A stretch of 37,763 nt of DNA from Dehalococcoidales bacterium. GTDB lineage: Bacteria; Chloroflexota; Dehalococcoidia; Dehalococcoidales; Fen-1064. Shown one piece after another: positions 33,651 to 37,763 of this stretch (within the stretch, counting starts at the first letter, position 1; each line of letters opens with the position of its first letter). The stretch spans positions 1-37,763 of the forward strand of contig JADHXC010000018.1 of assembly GCA_016783135.1 (NCBI GenBank), given 5' to 3'. The position numbers and the translations under genes are program-made. The notes under the pieces were generated by a model, which saw only the letters and a list, made by a program, of their open reading frames with translations, did no database searches and was not told the DNA's origin.

Positions 33651-34403
33651 TTAACCACTATTCTCGAATTGATGTTGTACTTTAGCTAGGTCCTGGGGAG
33701 TGTCAATTTCTGCCCAGCCTCCATCGATGTCCACGCTAGCCACCGTCATACCCCTGTCTATAAGCTCCTGGAGCATGTCGGTCATGTACGCTTTCCTGAG
33801 CGAGGCGGCATGGCGAAAAGGTCTGTCGGGGTTCTCCATAGCGTGATGGTAGGCTACCTTCATCAGCTCGGCCCCGGCTCTGGTGAACCTGGCCAGACCG
33901 ATAAACTCTCCGTGGGCCTCTTCCGGTGTCACTTCCTCTTTGCCGATTTTCAAAATCCGGCCGTCCACGGCCTTTACCAGTTCCGCCTCCGAGATTGGGT
34001 GCTGGTCCCGCCCCACATAGTGCTTTGCCCAGTTGACATCTACTATAGCGGCAATGTCGGCTTCACTCTTGAGGAGCCTGGCGACGGTCTCCTCGGTGTA
34101 GACGATGTCTGAATACGAGAATACGAAGTCGCCCGTCATCGCCTCTTCAGCGTAGAACAGGGACACCAGGATGTTGTTGTCTCTGAAGTCGGGGTTGTGA
34201 TAATAGGTGAGGCCCGGGAAGTCTATCAGGTGGCTCTGCCAGCCCCTGACCACCGAGATATCCTCGATGCCGTTGGTCCTGAGGGCACCCAGGGTTCTCT
34301 CCATGATGGTCTGACCGCCAACTTCCAGGAGGCATTTCGGCCTGTTTCTGGTGAGGTGGTTCAGCCGACTGCCCGGTCCGGCGGCGACAATGATTGCTTT
34401 CAA
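33651..34403 (-). CDS. Nucleotidyltransferase with intact signature, LicC/PntC or PepM-associated type
   Basis: A 250-residue enzyme with a full NTP-transferase signature 'VAAGPGSRLNHLTRNRPKCL' (residues 6-25, Lys at 23), the metal-binding Asp in 'FVFSYSDIVYTEE' and a second in 'WAEIDTPQDLAK'. The blocks 'VVRGWQSHLIDFPGLTYYHNPDF', 'HPISEAELV', 'HGEFIGLARF' and 'GWAEIDTPQDL' resemble, from memory, the nucleotidyltransferases fused to or next to phosphoenolpyruvate mutase in phosphonate biosynthesis, and LicC/PntC enzymes that make CDP-choline or CDP-aminoethylphosphonate. Its start is a TTG after AAAGGAAA, 22 bases past the upstream paralogue. It is the best candidate for the active enzyme of the cluster. 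Confidence 0.88.
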   Translation of the reverse strand: MKAIIVAAGPGSRLNHLTRNRPKCLLEVGGQTIMERTLGALRTNGIEDISVVRGWQSHLIDFPGLTYYHNPDFRDNNILVSLFYAEEAMTGDFVFSYSDIVYTEETVARLLKSEADIAAIVDVNWAKHYVGRDQHPISEAELVKAVDGRILKIGKEEVTPEEAHGEFIGLARFTRAGAELMKVAYHHAMENPDRPFRHAASLRKAYMTDMLQELIDRGMTVASVDIDGGWAEIDTPQDLAKVQHQFENSG

Positions 34404-34425
34404 TACCCGGGTTTCCTTTCCGCAG

Positions 34426-35478
34426 TTATTCAGTCCTGGTCTTCAGTACGGACTCAAGCTCGCGGTTCACCCTGTTGAAGTCTTCCAGGGTGTCAATCTC
34501 CGCCCAACCTCCCTGAATATCGACATGGTGTACCGGATAGCCCTGGTCAATGATTTCCTGTACCATATCGGAGAAATAGGCCTTCTCCAGCGAGGGGGCC
34601 TTATGGAAGGCCCCGGTTCTGTACCTCACCGTTGCCCGGTCGTAGCCTGCTTTCAGGGTCTCGGAGCCTCTCTTGCTGAACTTGGCCAGGCCGATGAACT
34701 CACCATGAACGTCCTGCAAGTCGGTAATATTACGACCAATCTGCGTTATGAGGTCGCCTTCAGCCATAACCAGTTCAGCCTCAGAAATCGGGTGTTGATG
34801 GCGGTGGCGATAGTGACTCTCCCAATCTGTATCGACAACGAGCGAAACATCAGACCGGTCTTGCAGCAACTGTTCCAGCACGTCCTTATCGTAGATGATG
34901 TCCGAGTAACAGAAGATGAACTCGTCGTCCATCTCGTTCTTGGCGGAGAAAAGCGACCGCAGTATCCCGGTGTTGCGGAAGTCCCGGTTGTCATAATAGC
35001 GGATTTCCGGGTAGTCTATCTTGTTTCCCTGGTAGCCGCGGACCACGGCGATGTCGTGAATACCGCACTCGCGGAGGGTTTCCAACCCCCGGCCGATGAG
35101 GGTCTTGTGACCGATTTCCAGCAGCCCTGCCGGCTTATCCGGGATTAAGGACAGCAGGCGGTCATTCTGGCCGGCGGCAACGATTATGGCCCGGATATTA
35201 CGACGCCTTCCCAGGAAGCTAAGGTCGACTCCCTGACGGGAGAGTTCCAGCAGGTAGACCTCCAGCATCTCTTCACCGTGGCTTTCCAGGATTACATCCG
35301 CTAGCTTGTCAGCCAGCCTGTCACTGAGGCGGCTGAGCACCTTGCGGTGAAGCTGCCTGCTGACAATGGTCGTTTCAAGCTCGCTGGCCAGTCCGGCAGG
35401 GCCGTGGCGAAAGCGTTTGTGGCCGGCCAGCCCCTGGGCGGTTTTGAACTCGGTACCACAAATATCACACCTGTTCAT
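34426..35478 (-). CDS. C2H2 zinc finger fused to a nucleotidyltransferase
   Basis: A 350-residue fusion. Residues 4-25 form a single classical C2H2 zinc finger, C4-x2-C7-x12-H20-x4-H25. A helical linker (about 30-92, Leu, Arg and Glu rich) joins it to a nucleotidyltransferase domain (95-345) very like the paralogue encoded next: 'VVRGYQGNKIDYPEIRYYDN', 'FIFCYSDIIYDKD', 'HPISEAELVM', 'VHGEFIGLAKF' and 'GWAEIDTLEDF'. The signature loop reads 'AAGQNDRLLSLIPDKPAGLL', so the conserved Lys is Ala. It heads the operon, with a near-leaderless start. The finger might bind nucleic acid, protein or lipid; the domain pairing is one I do not recall. Confidence 0.86.
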   Translation of the reverse strand: MNRCDICGTEFKTAQGLAGHKRFRHGPAGLASELETTIVSRQLHRKVLSRLSDRLADKLADVILESHGEEMLEVYLLELSRQGVDLSFLGRRRNIRAIIVAAGQNDRLLSLIPDKPAGLLEIGHKTLIGRGLETLRECGIHDIAVVRGYQGNKIDYPEIRYYDNRDFRNTGILRSLFSAKNEMDDEFIFCYSDIIYDKDVLEQLLQDRSDVSLVVDTDWESHYRHRHQHPISEAELVMAEGDLITQIGRNITDLQDVHGEFIGLAKFSKRGSETLKAGYDRATVRYRTGAFHKAPSLEKAYFSDMVQEIIDQGYPVHHVDIQGGWAEIDTLEDFNRVNRELESVLKTRTE

Positions 35479-35486
35479 TAGTACTG

Positions 35487-35515
35487 AGTATACTACTGAG
35501 ATACTCGAATGTCAA
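35487..35515 (-). promoter_or_regulatory. Near-consensus promoter giving a leaderless transcript for the phn/nucleotidyltransferase operon
   Basis: On the minus strand TTGACA (35510-35515, perfect) and TATACT (35487-35492, one mismatch) are separated by 17 bases. Only eight bases lie between the -10 box and the ATG at 35478, and there is no Shine-Dalgarno site, so transcription would start at or within a base or two of the start codon. Confidence 0.8.
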
Positions 35516-35540
35516 GTCCTGAACCTAAGGCTGTGACCTA

Positions 35541-35569
35541 TTGCCAATCGACATTTGTTGGGCTATGAT
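35541..35569 (+). promoter_or_regulatory. Sigma-70-type promoter of the epimerase gene
   Basis: TTGCCA (35541-35546) and TATGAT (35564-35569) with a 17-base spacer. The predicted start near 35576 leaves about 21 nt with AGGGG before the ATG at 35598. It is divergent from, and 25 bases away from, the promoter of the phn operon. Confidence 0.6.
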
Positions 35570-35597
35570 TAATCAGGCGAAGCTAACAGGGGTAGAT

Positions 35598-36539
35598 ATG
35601 GGTCAGGGGGAAAAAGCGGTCGTTACCGGAGGGGCCGGTTTCATCGGCTCAAACATCGTCGATGAACTGGTGAGGCGAGGGTACCAGGTTACCGTCCTCG
35701 ACAACCTGTCTACCGGCAAGAGGGAGAACATAGAGCACCTGCTCAAGAATGGCCAGGTGGAGTTCGTTGAGGGCAGCATTACCGACCTTGCTCTCTTGCA
35801 GGAGGCTTTAGAAGGTGCTCATTATGTATTCCACGAGGCCGCAGTTGCCAGTGTCCCCAGGAGTATTGACAGGCCGTTAGACTCTCACGAGGCGAATGCC
35901 ACCGGTATCCTGAATGTACTGCTGGCTGCCCGGGATAATGGGGTCAGGAAGGTGCTCTACGCATCCTCATCGTCAGTCTACGGAGACACACCCACCCTTC
36001 CCAAGACAGAGGCGATGCCTCCCAATCCCCGGTCTCCCTATGCCGTGAGCAAGATTGTCGGTGAGTACTACTGCGGGGTCTTCCACGAGGTATACGGCTT
36101 GCCCACAGTGAGTCTGCGTTATTTCAATGTCTTTGGACCCAGGCAGGACCCTGAATCACAGTACTCGGCCGTTATCCCAAGTTTCATCAGCCGTATTGCT
36201 CAGGGGAGCCCGCCGGTTATCTTCGGGGATGGTGAGCAGACCAGGGATTTCACCTTTGTCAGAGACGTGGTGTCGGCCAACATCCTCGCGGCCGAAAGTA
36301 AGGCTGTGGGTGTATTCAACATCGGCAGTGGCAGCAGGAATTCTCTCAATGAACTCGCCACTCTTATTATCAAACTCATGGGTAAGAATCTTCAACCTGT
36401 ATACGAAAGTCCCAGGCGGGGTGATGTAAAGGATAGTCTGGCGGATGTCTCCCGTGCCCGGCAGTTCGGGCATGAGTCGCGGTGGACACTGGAGGAAGGA
36501 CTCAAGGAAACGATAAAGGCAATGATTGACCGCGCGTAA
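35598..36539 (+). CDS. NAD-dependent sugar-nucleotide epimerase/dehydratase (SDR)
   Basis: A 313-residue extended short-chain dehydrogenase acting on nucleotide sugars. The NAD-binding loop is 'VTGGAGFIGSNIVDELV' (residues 9-25) with 'LDNLSTGKREN' next. The catalytic set is S124 ('ASSSSVYGD'), Y148 and K152 ('YAVSKIVGEYY'). 'SLRYFNVFGPRQDP' and 'FGDGEQTRDFTFV' bind the nucleotide and substrate. It looks like UDP-glucose/GlcNAc 4-epimerases of the WbpP type. I chose the ATG at 35598, five bases after AGGGG. The thymidylyltransferase pseudogene follows 51 bases on. Confidence 0.92.
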   Translation: MGQGEKAVVTGGAGFIGSNIVDELVRRGYQVTVLDNLSTGKRENIEHLLKNGQVEFVEGSITDLALLQEALEGAHYVFHEAAVASVPRSIDRPLDSHEANATGILNVLLAARDNGVRKVLYASSSSVYGDTPTLPKTEAMPPNPRSPYAVSKIVGEYYCGVFHEVYGLPTVSLRYFNVFGPRQDPESQYSAVIPSFISRIAQGSPPVIFGDGEQTRDFTFVRDVVSANILAAESKAVGVFNIGSGSRNSLNELATLIIKLMGKNLQPVYESPRRGDVKDSLADVSRARQFGHESRWTLEEGLKETIKAMIDRA

Positions 36540-36590
36540 CGGGAATGATATCGACGTCGGGAATATGTGGCTGAAGACGGACCCAAGGTG

Positions 36591-37482
36591 ATGAACAGAA
36601 AGATGAGAGCCCTGGTCCTGTCCGGTGGTACCGGTACGCGGTTGAAGCCGCTGACGCATACTATGGCCAAGCAGTTGCTGCCGGTGGCGAACCGTCCTAT
36701 CCTGTTCTACGTTCTGGACCAGATACTTGAGGCTGGTATCAGGGATATAGGTATCATCATATCTCCGGAAACCGGCGACTGGGTAAGACAGGCGGTAGGA
36801 GATGGTTCAAGGTGACAGGCCAGCATCACCTACATCCTCCAACTTGAGCCAGCCGGACTGGCCCACGCGGTCAAGACCGCCCGGGATTTCCTTGCTGATG
36901 ACCCGTTCCTGATGTTCCTGGGTGATAACCTTATCCGGGGAGGTGTCAGGGAACTGGTGGAGGAGTTCCGCCAGGAGGAGCCTGATGCCCTGATTCTGCT
37001 AAAGGAAGTAGAGGACCCGAGCCGGTTCGGCGTAGCCGAACTGGATGACCGGGGGAACGTGGTCAACCTGGTGGAAAAGCCCAAAGAACCGCGAAGTAAT
37101 CTAGCCCTCGTCGGTGTCTACCTTTTTACCCCTGAGATACATCAGGCTATTGCCCGGATTAAGCCTTCCTGGCGGGGAGAGCTGGAGATTACGGATGCCA
37201 TACAGAAGCTTCTGGAAATGCACAAAGAGGTAAGGAGCCATGTTCTTGAGGGCTGGTGGCTTGATACCGGCAAGAAGGACGACATCCTGGAGGCAAACAG
37301 GGTTGTCCTTGACGAGCTCTTGGAACGGAACATTATCGGTAAGGTGGACACAAAGAGTAAGGTCGTGGGCAGGGTAGAAGTAAGGGACTCAGCCATAGTG
37401 GAAAACTGCGAGATACGCGGTCCGGTCTCTATCGCTGAAGGTTGCGTCCTCAGGGATTCATACATTGGTCCCTGCACAAGCA
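36591..37482 (+). pseudogene. Glucose-1-phosphate thymidylyltransferase, interrupted by TGA and truncated at the 3' end
   Basis: The frame encodes an RmlA-type sugar nucleotidyltransferase: '[18 protein letters not shown]' and '[20 protein letters not shown]' at the start, '[24 protein letters not shown]' in the middle and '[22 protein letters not shown]' later, then beta-helix repeats ('[20 protein letters not shown]'). Codon 75 (36813-36815) is TGA where homologues commonly have Trp (GDGSRWG..ITYI). The frame on both sides is otherwise open, so this is a substitution, not a frameshift. The match stops after 'DSYIGPCTS' at about 37482, leaving some 305 of about 350 codons. Beyond that the sequence matches a different gene on the opposite strand. 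TGA is a normal stop in neighbouring genes, so recoding is unlikely. Confidence 0.82.
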
Positions 37483-37763
37483 AACAAAGTTACCCTCATT
37501 TCCCAGGCCCACTACCAGAGGGCTGTCCTTGCGCAGGGCCACTATCCTGTCGGGTTCCCTTGCAGAGATGGCGGCGATGGCGTAGGAGCCCTTCAGTTCC
37601 TTGCCAACGAGACGCACGGCGTCTTCCAGGGAGGAGCCGTTAGCGACGTAGTCTTCGATAAGATGGACAACGACCTCGGTGTCCGTTTCCGAAACAAACT
37701 TGTGACGGGAATAGAGACGGTGGGCAAGTTCGCGATGGTTCTCGATAATGCCGTTATGGACGA
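37450..37763 (-). CDS. glmS: Partial glutamine:fructose-6-phosphate aminotransferase (GlmS), internal fragment
   Basis: Reading the minus strand from the window end gives an open frame of about 104 codons. It includes '[17 protein letters not shown]', '[19 protein letters not shown]' and '[19 protein letters not shown]', then '[19 protein letters not shown]'. These are blocks of the N-terminal glutaminase domain of GlmS, the enzyme that makes glucosamine-6-phosphate, at roughly residues 100-195 of about 600. The 5' part lies outside the window. The homology ends at 37483, where GlmS should continue with a block like 'ASDIPALL' but instead runs '[10 protein letters not shown]' to a stop at 37450. 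The gene is therefore cut at its 3' side by the same junction that truncates the thymidylyltransferase. Confidence 0.82.
   Translation of the reverse strand, partial: VHNGIIENHRELAHRLYSRHKFVSETDTEVVVHLIEDYVANGSSLEDAVRLVGKELKGSYAIAAISAREPDRIVALRKDSPLVVGLGNEGNFVCLCRDQCMNP

Noticed and set aside
36591-37482. Recoding of TGA as Trp
   Set aside because: Several neighbouring genes end in TGA (for example fdhD), and Trp is encoded by TGG throughout. A single nonsense change is simpler.

Overview
The window looks like a piece of a Chloroflexota genome, most likely a Dehalococcoidia-like lineage assembled from a metagenome. This placement is inferred from gene content and moderately GC-rich base use; there is no rRNA or other phylogenetic marker that settles it. 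Supporting signs are the mix of AOR-family oxidoreductase, thiolase/DUF35, ETF, old-yellow-enzyme reductase, NDP-forming acyl-CoA synthetase and amidase genes, a small CxxC zinc-ribbon protein, and a cluster of short interspersed repeats. I saw no tRNA, rRNA, CRISPR array, IS element or prophage gene.

Layout. 1-1.2 kb: zinc-ribbon protein and ribosomal protein L25/CTC (both -). 1.5-6.4 kb: a W/Mo aldehyde:ferredoxin oxidoreductase-family enzyme with a Tat-exported 4x[4Fe-4S] partner (-), divergent from an FdhD homologue and a serine-hydrolase lipoprotein (+). 6.4-10.9 kb: interspersed repeats, an alpha-only acyl-CoA synthetase, an MFS carrier with an attenuator-like leader, and a threonine aldolase (all genes -). 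11.1-15.6 kb: a membrane alpha/beta hydrolase, an anSME-like radical SAM protein with a SEC-C tail, a small membrane protein and an MBL hydrolase (all +). 15.6-19.6 kb: an LmbE deacetylase, a double-GNAT protein, a GT4 glycosyltransferase and a CelD/FemAB-like acyltransferase, a set resembling three of the four mycothiol enzymes. 19.8-27.2 kb: an amidase (+), then a five-gene operon (-) of old-yellow-enzyme reductase, ETF alpha, ETF beta, a DUF35 Zn-ribbon protein and a thiolase, together an acyl-CoA/enoate redox module. 27.2-29.8 kb: a lipid kinase and a MATE transporter (-).

30.3-35.5 kb is the most distinctive part. It is a six-gene minus-strand operon made of a complete phosphonate-type ABC importer (PhnD, PhnC, PhnE) embedded among three paralogous nucleotidyltransferases of the kind seen with phosphonate biosynthesis (PepM-associated or LicC/PntC-like). 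The first nucleotidyltransferase carries an N-terminal C2H2 zinc finger and is expressed from a near-consensus, almost leaderless promoter. There are no C-P bond-breaking genes, so I infer import followed by nucleotide activation of a phosphonate or phospho-alcohol, rather than its use as a phosphorus source.

35.5-37.8 kb: a divergent NAD-dependent sugar epimerase, then a glucose-1-phosphate thymidylyltransferase gene that is broken twice, by an in-frame TGA at an expected Trp codon and by an abrupt C-terminal junction at about 37482/37483. Beyond the junction the opposite strand encodes an internal piece of glutamine:fructose-6-phosphate aminotransferase (GlmS). This is either a real rearrangement or an assembly chimera.
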